Part shown: positions 42,894-50,438 of the stretch, in pieces | Position numbering within the stretch: position 1 is the first letter of the stretch | Layout of the letters: every line of letters starts with the position of its first letter | Assembly (NCBI RefSeq): GCF_012641275.1 | Contig: NZ_JABAIA010000002.1 | Location: 2,120,127-2,184,126 of the forward strand | Origin: Chitinophaga varians | GTDB lineage: Bacteria > Bacteroidota > Bacteroidia > Chitinophagales > Chitinophagaceae | Length of the DNA: 64,000 nt | Direction: 5' to 3' | Program-made: the position numbers and the translations under genes | The notes under the pieces: model-generated | Databases searched by the model: none | Seen by the model: only the letters and a program-made list of their open reading frames with translations | What the model was told of the DNA's origin: nothing

Positions 42894-42929
42894 GTTGACT
42901 TTTACTACAAAACTGTTGACTTTTACTAC
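42894..42929. repeat. 21-bp-spaced GTTGACTTTTACTA boxes (site 2)
   Basis: GTTGACTTTTACTA starts at 42894 and again at 42915, exactly 21 bases apart, 44 bases upstream of the first XRE gene. The first ten bases are identical to the box at site 1 and to the inverted pair at 44320. Likely an operator for the adjacent XRE proteins. Confidence 0.75.
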
Positions 42930-42972
42930 TTTTGGGTAAACCATTAATAATCAACGAAAAATAATTTATATC

Positions 42973-43506
42973 ATGAATATAACAGAAGATACCCCGGCAA
43001 TTCATCATGGCAGGAACATTCGGATGTTCCGAAAAACTATTGACATGAAACAGGATGTACTTGCAAAGAGGCTTTCGGACCTGGGAGCAAGGCAACAGGA
43101 TGTTTCCAGGCTCGAACAAATGGAAGTCATCGAGGATGATATTTTGACATTAGTAGCGAAAGCTCTCAATATTGATGTCAGGTTAATAAAGGAGTTTGAT
43201 GCTGATACTGCAATACGAAATATCTGTGTTGTAAAAGAGAACACATTTACCGATCAGTCCTATTCAATTGGGCAGCAGATAGTGAATGCTGGTGAAAGGA
43301 TGGTTGATGTTTACGAGCGTCTTGTAGCAAGTGAAAAAGAAAAGTACACAATCCTGAATGATGGGAATACCGAGCTGAAGAAGTTGCACGAAGAGTTGAT
43401 GCGCAAGTATGATGAGCTTGCAAAGCACAATACACGTCTTGTAGAGAACAACCTTGAGCTTATGAATAAATTGCAAACGCTGTTAGAAAAAATTTCTACC
43501 AAATAG
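42973..43506 (+). CDS. XRE-family regulator with coiled coil
   Basis: A 177-residue protein. The N-terminal HTH (MFRKTIDMKQDVLAKRL to DVSRLEQMEVIEDDIL) is followed by a linker and a long coiled coil (KLHEELMRKYDELAKHNT, MNKLQTLLEKIST). This looks like a multimeric repressor. It lies just behind the 21-bp-spaced boxes and is the first of two consecutive XRE genes, suggesting autoregulation. Confidence 0.8.
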   Translation: MNITEDTPAIHHGRNIRMFRKTIDMKQDVLAKRLSDLGARQQDVSRLEQMEVIEDDILTLVAKALNIDVRLIKEFDADTAIRNICVVKENTFTDQSYSIGQQIVNAGERMVDVYERLVASEKEKYTILNDGNTELKKLHEELMRKYDELAKHNTRLVENNLELMNKLQTLLEKISTK

Positions 43507-43523
43507 TATTTTAATAAATCGAT

Positions 43524-43949
43524 ATGGAAAAAGAACTTTTTGATACAACCAAGCCAATGACAGATGGTGTCCGCATACAAATGGCACGAGCCATGCGAAA
43601 CAAAAACCAGACAGAATTAGGGAATTTGATTGGTGTGAGTAAACAGTTGATTTCAAGACTTGAAAAGAAGGAAAAAGTAGATGATAAGAAAATGGCTGAA
43701 ATAGCAGAAGCTCTCGGTTTTACGCTGGAGGGGCTTAGGTCGTTATCAAGGGAGTCTATTATGCAGATCAGTTACAATTTCTATGACAATAGTGCGCAGA
43801 ATGCGACATTTGGAAGTCATTGCACACAAACAGTGAATCACAACTACGGTTATGATCCAAAGCTGGCGGCGGAACATGCGTCTATCTATGAGAAGGTGCT
43901 GCAAAAGAATGCTGAGAAGGCTGGTAAAGCAAAAAATACCTCGAAGTAG
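43524..43949 (+). CDS. XRE-family regulator
   Basis: A 141-residue protein. The HTH is MARAMRNKNQTELGNLIGVSKQLISRLEKK; the C-terminal part has NFYDNSAQNATFGSHCTQ and ends in a basic tail. It is 17 bases downstream of the first XRE gene and probably co-transcribed. It may form a heteromer with it. Confidence 0.8.
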   Translation: MEKELFDTTKPMTDGVRIQMARAMRNKNQTELGNLIGVSKQLISRLEKKEKVDDKKMAEIAEALGFTLEGLRSLSRESIMQISYNFYDNSAQNATFGSHCTQTVNHNYGYDPKLAAEHASIYEKVLQKNAEKAGKAKNTSK

Positions 43950-44408
43950 CATTATTTTATTGATCGACGCATTTGCTAAAGTTTAATTTGCCTAGTATAA
44001 AGTCGGTGATTTAGCTCATCAATCTTTCTATGAATTTAGGTTTCGTCGTTAAGTGTGTATGTATTCTGTTTCACCGGCTTTATTATTTTCTTTGTTCCTG
44101 AATCGACTTGCTTAGTGCCTGTATAGGCACTCCGATTACAGTTGAAAATTCCTTTAAAATTTTCCCTCGAAATTTTCGCAGATTCTCTCAATAGGCCAGC
44201 CTTTGTTGGCGCCATTTTCTATCGATTAATTCAAGTAATCTATTTCTGATTAAGTTTCCTAACTGATCTTAATAACCGAAAACGTTCTGCTCTCATCTAA
44301 GCCAGTATAATCCATTGTGCGTAAAAGTCAACTGTAAACCGGTAAAAAGCAAAGATGAAAATTCGGCTTTCAGTCTGAGAACTCCGTGATTTGTGATAAA
44401 TCGAAATT
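43950..44408. other. 459-base non-coding region with palindrome
   Basis: No coding frame is credible. It contains a 6-base-stem palindrome, GTGCCTGTATAGGCAC at 44115-44130, AT-rich imperfect palindromes around 44140-44180, and, near the right end, the inverted 21-bp-spaced boxes. Confidence 0.55.
44320..44350. repeat. 21-bp-spaced boxes, inverted orientation (site 3)
   Basis: CGTAAAAGTCAAC (44320-44332) is the complement of GTTGACTTTTACG. GGTAAAAAGC (44341-44350) is a partial second copy whose GTAAAA starts exactly 21 bases after that of the first. Orientation is opposite to sites 1 and 2. It precedes the SWIM-protein gene by 58 bases. Confidence 0.65.
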
Positions 44409-45647
44409 ATGGTTACATCAAAATCACTATCAAAAGCCACGATGAAGGAGGTGGCAATACCTTTTACCCGAGAAAAGGCTATATCCTTTAGTCAACTGAT
44501 GAAGGTCTGCGTCGATCCTGAACAAGTAAAAGCACTTTATTCTCCTGCACTAAAATTTGTTCAGTACAAAAATCATCAGCTCCTGTTGAGGTGTGCATTT
44601 CGGGAGGGCCAGTATCATGTAGGATTTCGTGCAGCAGGCGACGAATTGCGTGCGAATTGTAGTTGCAAAGAGGCGCGACCAGGTGTTTGTGTTCATATCT
44701 GCAAAACGGTTGAGGTAATCACCAGTTGGTATGGTGAAAAGTATTTTTCGCAACTGCTGCCGAATTGCCAATTTGATCTAGCTTTTAAATACCAACAGGG
44801 ATTTGATAAAATAGAGAGCGAGCGAGGTATTCAATTAGTGAAACGAAAAGAGCTTATGACACTCTTCCCTTTCGATAGTCCCGTTTTTCCTATGACGCTG
44901 GATGATATACTGACATTGAAAAGACCACCTGAACGAAGGAAGCCTGAACAGGTACAAAAGCGGGACGCAATCGCCTTTCTATTGATGTTGCCGCATTCAG
45001 GGAAACAACCTCCTTTTGTTTATTTGGCTTCCGGAAAATCAACAAAGGGAAACGATAAGATCATGTCGTGGACGAAGTTTCTGCATTCCCTTGATGAAAA
45101 TACAGAGAAGTCTATTAGTGTATTTCAACATGAATTGATAATTAGAAGCAGATTATTACATGAGAAATCGGAAACGTTCGCAAAGGATAATAATTATTGT
45201 CATTGGGTCAAGTGGAATAATAGTATGGAGGCAGCATTTAATGAATGGAAAGGAATATTCCCATTATTAAATAATGAAGTGTTCGTTTATGCGTACAGGT
45301 ACTATGGTTTCCGCGAGTTTAAAAGAAGGCCATCAAAGAGCCGCGCTAGAAAAATTGTTGTTTCTATGGATAAGCCCGAAGTGTACTTTAAAACCACCAA
45401 TACAAAAGAGACTTGTCAGGTATCTATGGAGATAAAAATAAACGGAAGGCTGATAAAGAACTATGATGTGCAATGTCCATTTCTGTTGCTCCATCAAGGA
45501 ACTATGTATATGTTCGATAGTTATAGGGATGCTGCGATCGTACAGTGGCTGGCATCAGCGGGTTGTATTACTACTTATAAAGAACATTTTAAAGAGCTAA
45601 GAGAATCTCTTTTGAAGCCGCTATCAGAAAAATATACCATCGTTTAG
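44409..45647 (+). CDS. SWIM zinc-finger protein (412 aa)
   Basis: A 412-residue protein. Near residue 82 is NCSCKEARPGVCVHICKTV, a CxC-x7-CxH SWIM motif. The remainder has no family I can name; it is basic around RREFKRRPSKSRARK-like sequence near residue 310. SWIM domains in other systems pair with helicases, but none is next to it. It is behind box site 3 and is the first of a plus-strand series. Confidence 0.65.
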   Translation: MVTSKSLSKATMKEVAIPFTREKAISFSQLMKVCVDPEQVKALYSPALKFVQYKNHQLLLRCAFREGQYHVGFRAAGDELRANCSCKEARPGVCVHICKTVEVITSWYGEKYFSQLLPNCQFDLAFKYQQGFDKIESERGIQLVKRKELMTLFPFDSPVFPMTLDDILTLKRPPERRKPEQVQKRDAIAFLLMLPHSGKQPPFVYLASGKSTKGNDKIMSWTKFLHSLDENTEKSISVFQHELIIRSRLLHEKSETFAKDNNYCHWVKWNNSMEAAFNEWKGIFPLLNNEVFVYAYRYYGFREFKRRPSKSRARKIVVSMDKPEVYFKTTNTKETCQVSMEIKINGRLIKNYDVQCPFLLLHQGTMYMFDSYRDAAIVQWLASAGCITTYKEHFKELRESLLKPLSEKYTIV

Positions 45648-45702
45648 CCTACCTCTCTGATTGGTCAAATGCCCGTCAATCACCATTAAATTATACTCAC
45701 AA

Positions 45703-46566
45703 ATGCGACCGTTTAATTTATACACTACTCATAATAGCTTATTCCAGAATATACAGCCCGAACTTGTGAGGATCATCACCGGATCGGTTTCCGCAGAATT
45801 AATTTATTTATTGGGTTCATCATTATACCAGCGTCGGACGGAAACGATCTTCAACAGTAAGTCGCCTGCATCACATTATACCGGGGATTATTTTTTGCTG
45901 GTAGTCATAAGGGATGCTGAAGGCCGGAGAATGGGCGAATGGGAGGATATTTTGGAACAGCGGTGTGGTCATATCGCGAGAACTACCATTATCGTAACAG
46001 AGCTGTCTCCCTTTGTAGAAAAATATAGTGACGGCAACATATTTGCAACTTCGGTTTATAGCTCGGGTACTGTTTTCTATGATGCAGGAAATGTGGTGTT
46101 GCCAGAATTAAATGAGATAAACATGAAAGTGCCGAGGGATGGTCAAAAGGAATACAAGAAAACTGTTCACCGCGTTAAGGAATTTCTGGCAGGTGCAGAC
46201 CTGTATATTGCCCGAGAAGAAAGTGAGATGGCTAGTTTCATGATACATCAAGCGTTTGAGCAATGTCTTAAAACGCTGGTGCTGATAGGAAGCGGTTTTG
46301 TCGTAGATACGCATAATATTGATCGTTTGCTCAGATATGCCGGGTTAGTGACATGCCGTATGCTCGACCTGTTCCCTGTTGACCAGGCGGACAACAGGAA
46401 GCTGCTCGAAACACTACAGAAGGCATATATCGGCGCAAGGTATGCCTATGACTTCAGCCCTCCATTCACCTGTGTAGTGAAGTTGAGGGAAAAAGCCCAA
46501 TTGGCATTGAGTATACTAATCGAAGCGGGTACATCTGGCCTGCTGGATGCACCTGAAATTCGATAA
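45703..46566 (+). CDS. HEPN-domain protein with nucleotidyltransferase-like N-terminus
   Basis: A 287-residue protein from the ATG at 45703. Its N-terminal 140 residues resemble a MNT-type nucleotidyltransferase fold but lack a clear GSx10DxD motif (SAELIYLLGSSLYQRR). Its C-terminal 150 residues are HEPN-like: helical, with FLAGADLYIAREESEMASFMIHQ and GARYAYDF, and no Rx4-6H. This design is frequent on Bacteroidetes ICEs and unlikely to be a classical RNase. Confidence 0.7.
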   Translation: MRPFNLYTTHNSLFQNIQPELVRIITGSVSAELIYLLGSSLYQRRTETIFNSKSPASHYTGDYFLLVVIRDAEGRRMGEWEDILEQRCGHIARTTIIVTELSPFVEKYSDGNIFATSVYSSGTVFYDAGNVVLPELNEINMKVPRDGQKEYKKTVHRVKEFLAGADLYIAREESEMASFMIHQAFEQCLKTLVLIGSGFVVDTHNIDRLLRYAGLVTCRMLDLFPVDQADNRKLLETLQKAYIGARYAYDFSPPFTCVVKLREKAQLALSILIEAGTSGLLDAPEIR

Positions 46567-46587
46567 AATTGTAAATTCGGTTCCCAC

Positions 46588-47115
46588 ATGAACAAAGAAG
46601 ATTATAATATCAAGGAATATTCATTGGTCTATGGTCTGTCAGGGTCACCGAAGAAAATCCTACAAACGGTTTTCGGGGACTATGACCTTGATGGCCTGAA
46701 GCACCATTTCGAGTATTGGAAGTATGCGGCATTAGGAAATAATATTAGCCTGTATGATTGTGGCAAAGAGCGCCGAATGCTGATTGGTTTTTGTGAGGAT
46801 TTGGAGAAAGTACTAGAGGCATTTTACGTACTAAGTAAGCATAAGAAAAAACAATTAGAGCGCATACCTTCCGAACATAAAAAGATATGGAAGAAGTGCA
46901 ATAAGTGTTCTGTTTTGTCTAAGGATGAAAAGAAAAATCCAGACGCAGTATTAAAACTGTTCTCGAAAAAGTATAAAAGGCTCTATGCAAAGGCTGAACT
47001 GGTTGAGATGTTTGAATGTGTCATTACATTGGAAAAAGGTGATCGTGGTCATTTAAATGGAGCAGTTTCTTTCTTTATGTGTGTAGATGCCCTACTGAGC
47101 TTGCTTTATTTGTGA
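46588..47115 (+). CDS. Hypothetical protein (175 aa)
   Basis: A 175-residue basic helical protein (MNKEDYNIKEYSLVYGLSG start). A cysteine pair sits in KKCNKCSVLSKDEKK, and the C-terminus is hydrophobic. No family recognised. It is 21 bases after the HEPN gene and its last bases overlap the convergent next gene. Confidence 0.6.
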   Translation: MNKEDYNIKEYSLVYGLSGSPKKILQTVFGDYDLDGLKHHFEYWKYAALGNNISLYDCGKERRMLIGFCEDLEKVLEAFYVLSKHKKKQLERIPSEHKKIWKKCNKCSVLSKDEKKNPDAVLKLFSKKYKRLYAKAELVEMFECVITLEKGDRGHLNGAVSFFMCVDALLSLLYL

Positions 47116-47543
47116 AATTTATCTAAGTACAGCCACAAGAAGGATGCAATTTTTTCAGCGTTACTCCATTTTACTACTTCTTCGGTAACGAACTCTGCTG
47201 ATGGCATAATGCCTCTCTGTTCAAGTAGCTGTAAGAACTTTTCGTCTTCCTTCAACCGCTTCATGATGCGAATTATTCGTTTTGTGAAGCGGTTACTTAA
47301 TTTTGTGTTTTCACGTATTGTCTTAAAGTTTGTATGAGGCGAAATGTCCACTTTAAAAAATTTTACCAGCACATCTCCCAGCGCATCAGACAATTCCAGG
47401 AATCGCATTCTGTTTAACCCACTTAGGTCGTCGTTGGCGCATATACTATAGTCGGTAACTATAAGTACAAATTCTATAAATTCCTCTTTGCTCCCTCTCC
47501 ACAAAATTGCTCCTTCAGGAAGATCATTATTGTTTATATCCAT
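47106..47543 (-). CDS. Hypothetical protein, possibly RteC-like tail (145 aa)
   Basis: A 145-residue protein from the ATG at 47543 (MDINNNDLPEGAIL). ILWRGSKEEFIEFVLIVTDY and the C-terminal VKWSNAEKIASFLWLYLDKF resemble parts of RteC-associated proteins in conjugative transposons. It is divergent from rteC. Function not established. Confidence 0.5.
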   Translation of the reverse strand: MDINNNDLPEGAILWRGSKEEFIEFVLIVTDYSICANDDLSGLNRMRFLELSDALGDVLVKFFKVDISPHTNFKTIRENTKLSNRFTKRIIRIMKRLKEDEKFLQLLEQRGIMPSAEFVTEEVVKWSNAEKIASFLWLYLDKFHK

Positions 47544-47789
47544 ATCGGGAAAATTTATGGTATACCTACCCGTATACAAAAACTATGCTTATAGCCATCA
47601 ATCCGATGGTAATTTATCTGAAGTTTATATCCTGCCGAAATTTAATGAAACAGAGGTAAGGGTAAATAGCAGTAAAAAAAATTTCCGATTTGCTGTTTCT
47701 AACTTCCTTTTTGCTGTAATCCCAAATTCCTTTTTGCACAGCATTTGCGGTGAATACTATTGTTACATAAAGTTAAAAAACTATTCCCT

Positions 47790-48659
47790 ATGCAGAAACA
47801 GCGATATTCAATTTTTGTATCGCTCCATAGCGAAATGGTAAATGAGCTGGAACAGTTGGAGAAAGAAGGACTCAACCCCATTGAATACGCACGCCGTGGA
47901 ATTGATACAGCAAAAGCAGCTTTGGAGCGTTTAAGGCAGCACGTTATTGACAACGGATTTACCGATGAAGAACACGAAATAGTTTTTTTCAAAGAGGTGA
48001 AGCCGCAGTTTATGAGTAAACTCATTTTCTTTCAGAAATTGTATGATCTGGAAGTAAACAGGCCATTGAAAATAGACAGGATAAATGCGGGTAAGTACTT
48101 CAGGCGTGAGATCCGCAAGGTGAAAAAGCACTATAAAAAATTCGGTGATCTGTATTCCTATTATAAGTCGGGAGAGACAATGTTGGACAAAGTGTATTTT
48201 ACCAGAAAGCCGGGTGGTCTATTGTACTCTGGCGATTCTTACTTGATAGTCGATAGCTCTTTTCAAACCTTATATGATAGTACTTTAGCTGAATTTATTG
48301 CTGACGAATCATACTGTGAATATCTGTACAGACAGTTAGCTTTGGTTGATACCATCCAGCAAACAATTGGATTCATGGAGAAGCAGCCAAGTAAAGGGCT
48401 GCGCTGGACGGGTTCAAAAACGGCTCTTACGGAATTGATATACGCCCTGTATAGTGCGGGTGTTTTGAATGATGGGAACGCCGATGTGAAGGATATAGTG
48501 GCTGACCTATCGCAAACCTTTAATATCGACTTAGGCAACTTCTACCGAACATTTCAAGAAATCCGCTTGCGCAAGAAGGATCGGGTGTCTTTTTTAAATC
48601 AGTTGATTGACCGACTGGAGGATCGGATGAACTATTGGGATGAAAATCCAAAACAATAA
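47790..48659 (+). CDS. rteC: RteC-family regulator
   Basis: A 289-residue RteC-like protein: EEHEIVFFKEVKPQFMSKLIF, then NAGKYFRREIRKVKKHYKKF, DSSFQTLYDSTLAEFIADESY, and a helical C-terminus that includes a DNA-binding-like region. In the Bacteroides element CTnDOT, RteC activates excision and transfer functions by binding inverted repeats. I start at the ATG at 47790; a TTG at 47760 is possible. Two long inverted repeats lie just downstream, before the tra operon. Confidence 0.85.
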   Translation: MQKQRYSIFVSLHSEMVNELEQLEKEGLNPIEYARRGIDTAKAALERLRQHVIDNGFTDEEHEIVFFKEVKPQFMSKLIFFQKLYDLEVNRPLKIDRINAGKYFRREIRKVKKHYKKFGDLYSYYKSGETMLDKVYFTRKPGGLLYSGDSYLIVDSSFQTLYDSTLAEFIADESYCEYLYRQLALVDTIQQTIGFMEKQPSKGLRWTGSKTALTELIYALYSAGVLNDGNADVKDIVADLSQTFNIDLGNFYRTFQEIRLRKKDRVSFLNQLIDRLEDRMNYWDENPKQ

Positions 48660-48703
48660 TTGACCAGGTGTAGCCATTTCTACCTAACCCTACTAAAAAC
48701 GAG

Positions 48704-48728
48704 TGCCGTATATAGTACGGCATTTTTT
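48704..48728. terminator. rteC terminator
   Basis: TGCCGTA (48704-48710) pairs with TACGGCA (48716-48722), loop TATAG, followed by six T's. Confidence 0.8.
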
Positions 48729-48741
48729 GTGTCACAAGCTC

Positions 48742-48776
48742 AAAATCCCACTTCGGCCCGAAGTGGGATTTTTGTT
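48742..48776. terminator. Second terminator, long palindrome
   Basis: A 15-base perfect arm (48742-48756, AAAATCCCACTTCGG) and its complement (48758-48772) with T's after it. Directly after the first terminator, it insulates rteC from the tra operon. Confidence 0.8.
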
Positions 48777-48796
48777 TCCACCTTACCTGTGGATGT

Positions 48797-48839
48797 ATGC
48801 GTGTACCATATGTATATATAAGAGGATGGACGCACGCAT
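48797..48839. repeat. Long inverted repeat (copy 2)
   Basis: ATGCGTGT (48797-48804) faces GCACGCAT (48832-48839), seven of eight bases paired, around an AT-rich core with TATATATA. It matches the repeat at 21252-21295. Confidence 0.55.
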
Positions 48840-48895
48840 TCTCTAGTTTCCTAATTTCCGAATGATGGCGTACCACTTCAGTTAATAATGTATGT

Positions 48896-48939
48896 ATGCG
48901 TGCATGTGGGCATATATATAAATATACGTATGCGCGCAT
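48896..48939. repeat. Long inverted repeat (copy 3)
   Basis: ATGCGTGC (48896-48903) faces GCGCGCAT (48932-48939), seven of eight bases paired, around a core with ATATATA. Same design as copies 1 and 2, with total lengths of about 43-44 bases in all three. Confidence 0.55.
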
Positions 48940-49071
48940 CAATCGCCTTTTATACGTTGATTCGACCGATGAACTTTCCTTTCCGAAAAATTATTTCAAC
49001 CACTTCGGTGCATAGTGTGAAAAGCAGGATTTGAAGTGTGCCATTTTTGTACTGCAATAAAACGATGCACT

Positions 49072-49503
49072 ATGATTACATGGACTACTTACCTGTTGTG
49101 GCTTGGCTTGCTGCTGGTAATCTACTATGGCGTTGTACATCTTTTCTTTCGCGTAAAAGGTGGTTCTATCCTGAAGAGGAAAAGAAGGGTTGAAGAAAAG
49201 AAGGCAGCAGATAGCGTTCTTTTCAAAGAGCCGGACGGAGATGGAGGGGATCAGAATGCCGCGACGATGGCACCAGTTCACTCCCTTGTTGATGAGCTAC
49301 AAGCCTTCGTCGCTCAGGCGGGAAAAGAGGGCATGGAGAAAGCGGAGCTGCTTACGGGTATCAAGATGCTCCTAAAGAAGTACCCCCGAACAAAAGGGAG
49401 TATTTACCAAAACGGTATCACCAATCTGGTCGAAGTTATTGCAGAAAGTCAGTGTGGCATTCATTTGAGTGCGGGTGAATTGAGTGCTTTATGGGATGAA
49501 TGA
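49072..49503 (+). CDS. Small membrane protein at the head of the tra operon
   Basis: A 143-residue protein from the ATG at 49072. One N-terminal membrane segment (WTTYLLWLGLLLVIYYGVVHLFF) is followed by a basic and then acidic soluble part ending in ECQCGIHLSAGEL-like sequence. Its position before traE matches small TraC/TraD-region proteins of Bacteroidetes elements. Function unknown. Confidence 0.65.
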   Translation: MITWTTYLLWLGLLLVIYYGVVHLFFRVKGGSILKRKRRVEEKKAADSVLFKEPDGDGGDQNAATMAPVHSLVDELQAFVAQAGKEGMEKAELLTGIKMLLKKYPRTKGSIYQNGITNLVEVIAESQCGIHLSAGELSALWDE

Positions 49504-49513
49504 ACGCCACATT

Positions 49514-49680
49514 AGAAACACTCGTCAGTACCGTGATGCAGGAAAACCAAGTGCGAGGGGTTGGTACGGAGTGTTTCTTTAAAAATGCGCAGTGAGTGGT
49601 CTGCGTTTCGGCCCTGCCGTTACCTGATAGTGTTGAATGGTTCTGTGAAATCGGGTCAGGTAGTGCGCAGGGCCTTTTTA
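49514..49680 (+). promoter_or_regulatory. Two large hairpins in the tra leader (putative attenuator)
   Basis: Hairpin 1: AGAAACACTC (49514-49523) with GAGTGTTTCT (49569-49578), and inside it GTACC (49528-49532) with GGTAC (49563-49567). Hairpin 2: GGCCCTGC (49610-49617) with GCAGGGCC (49667-49674), inside it ACCTGA (49622-49627) with TCAGGT (49656-49661), followed by TTTTTA like a terminator. They sit between the first gene and traE and could prematurely stop tra transcription or process the mRNA. Confidence 0.6.
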
Positions 49681-49719
49681 TGTCCTTACTTTTTTGATAA
49701 CAATAAAAGCGAAGTGTGT

Positions 49720-50052
49720 ATGGAAATGAAGTTGATTGATCGCTTTGGAAAGCGGCTGCTGGTTTGTACGGCGCTGACAGCAGTGTCATTAATGATGACG
49801 GTTTGTGTGTATGCACAAGACGGTAAAGCTGGTATTCAGGAGGCTAACACAAAAGTGCGCGGGTATTTTGATGTTGGTTGTGATTTGATGTACGCGGTGG
49901 GGGCCATTCTTGGCTTGATCGGAGCTATTCGGGTATATCAAAAGTGGAGCAACGGGCATCCCGATACCGGGAGTACTGCTGCCGCTTGGTTCGGGAGCTG
50001 TGTATTTCTGGTTATCGTTGCGACCGTCTTGCGTTCGTTTTTCGGCATATAA
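49720..50052 (+). CDS. traE: TraE (DUF4134), conjugal transfer protein
   Basis: A 110-residue membrane protein from the ATG at 49720. Its signal-like helix is followed by AGIQEANTKVRGYFDVG and LMYAVGAILGLIGAIRVYQK, then HPDTGSTAAAWFGS and a last helix; this is the DUF4134/TraE (VirB2/VirB3-like) pattern. It is part of the mating channel in the inner membrane. Codons upstream to 49561 lie in the leader hairpins and are not coding. Confidence 0.9.
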   Translation: MEMKLIDRFGKRLLVCTALTAVSLMMTVCVYAQDGKAGIQEANTKVRGYFDVGCDLMYAVGAILGLIGAIRVYQKWSNGHPDTGSTAAAWFGSCVFLVIVATVLRSFFGI

Positions 50053-50064
50053 ACAATTACAGGT

Positions 50065-50397
50065 ATGGCAAACAGTGTGTACAAAATCAACAAAGGCGTA
50101 AACAAGGCCATAGAGTTCAAAGGCTTGAAGGCTCAGTATATATGGTATCTCGGTGGTGGATTGGTTTTGGCCTTACTCCTGTTTGCCATACTGTATTTAG
50201 CCGGTGTTAATTCCTATATCTGCATTGTGTTGGTGGCAGGGCTTACGATTTTTCTGTTCATGCACGTCTATAAGCTCAGTAACAAATATGGTGAGCATGG
50301 CATGATGAAGAAGATCGCCAGCAGAGGAATCCCGAAGGTGGTGAAGAGCAGTGGCCGGAGTGTATTTAAGGGCCGACGAAGTTCCGGCAGGAATTAG
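50065..50397 (+). CDS. traF: TraF (DUF4133), conjugal transfer protein
   Basis: A 110-residue membrane protein (MANSVYKINKGVNKAIEFKG) with two hydrophobic helices (about 28-48 and 52-72) and a basic tail. This is the DUF4133/TraF family that follows traE. It is 12 bases downstream of traE and 41 bases before the traG ATG. Confidence 0.9.
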   Translation: MANSVYKINKGVNKAIEFKGLKAQYIWYLGGGLVLALLLFAILYLAGVNSYICIVLVAGLTIFLFMHVYKLSNKYGEHGMMKKIASRGIPKVVKSSGRSVFKGRRSSGRN

Positions 50398-50438
50398 TCG
50401 CGTTTTTTCTGTTGTGGTGGTTAAAATTAATTGTGAAG

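Larger units (their letters stand above)
48660..49071. other. 412-base region between rteC and the tra operon
   Basis: It holds two terminators and two copies of the long inverted repeat (listed separately), then an AT-rich stretch with the presumed tra promoter. A minus-strand frame here looks non-coding. Confidence 0.6.

Noticed and set aside
45703..46566. Classical HEPN-MNT toxin-antitoxin
   Set aside because: The catalytic Rx4-6H and the nucleotidyltransferase GSx10DxD are not visible.
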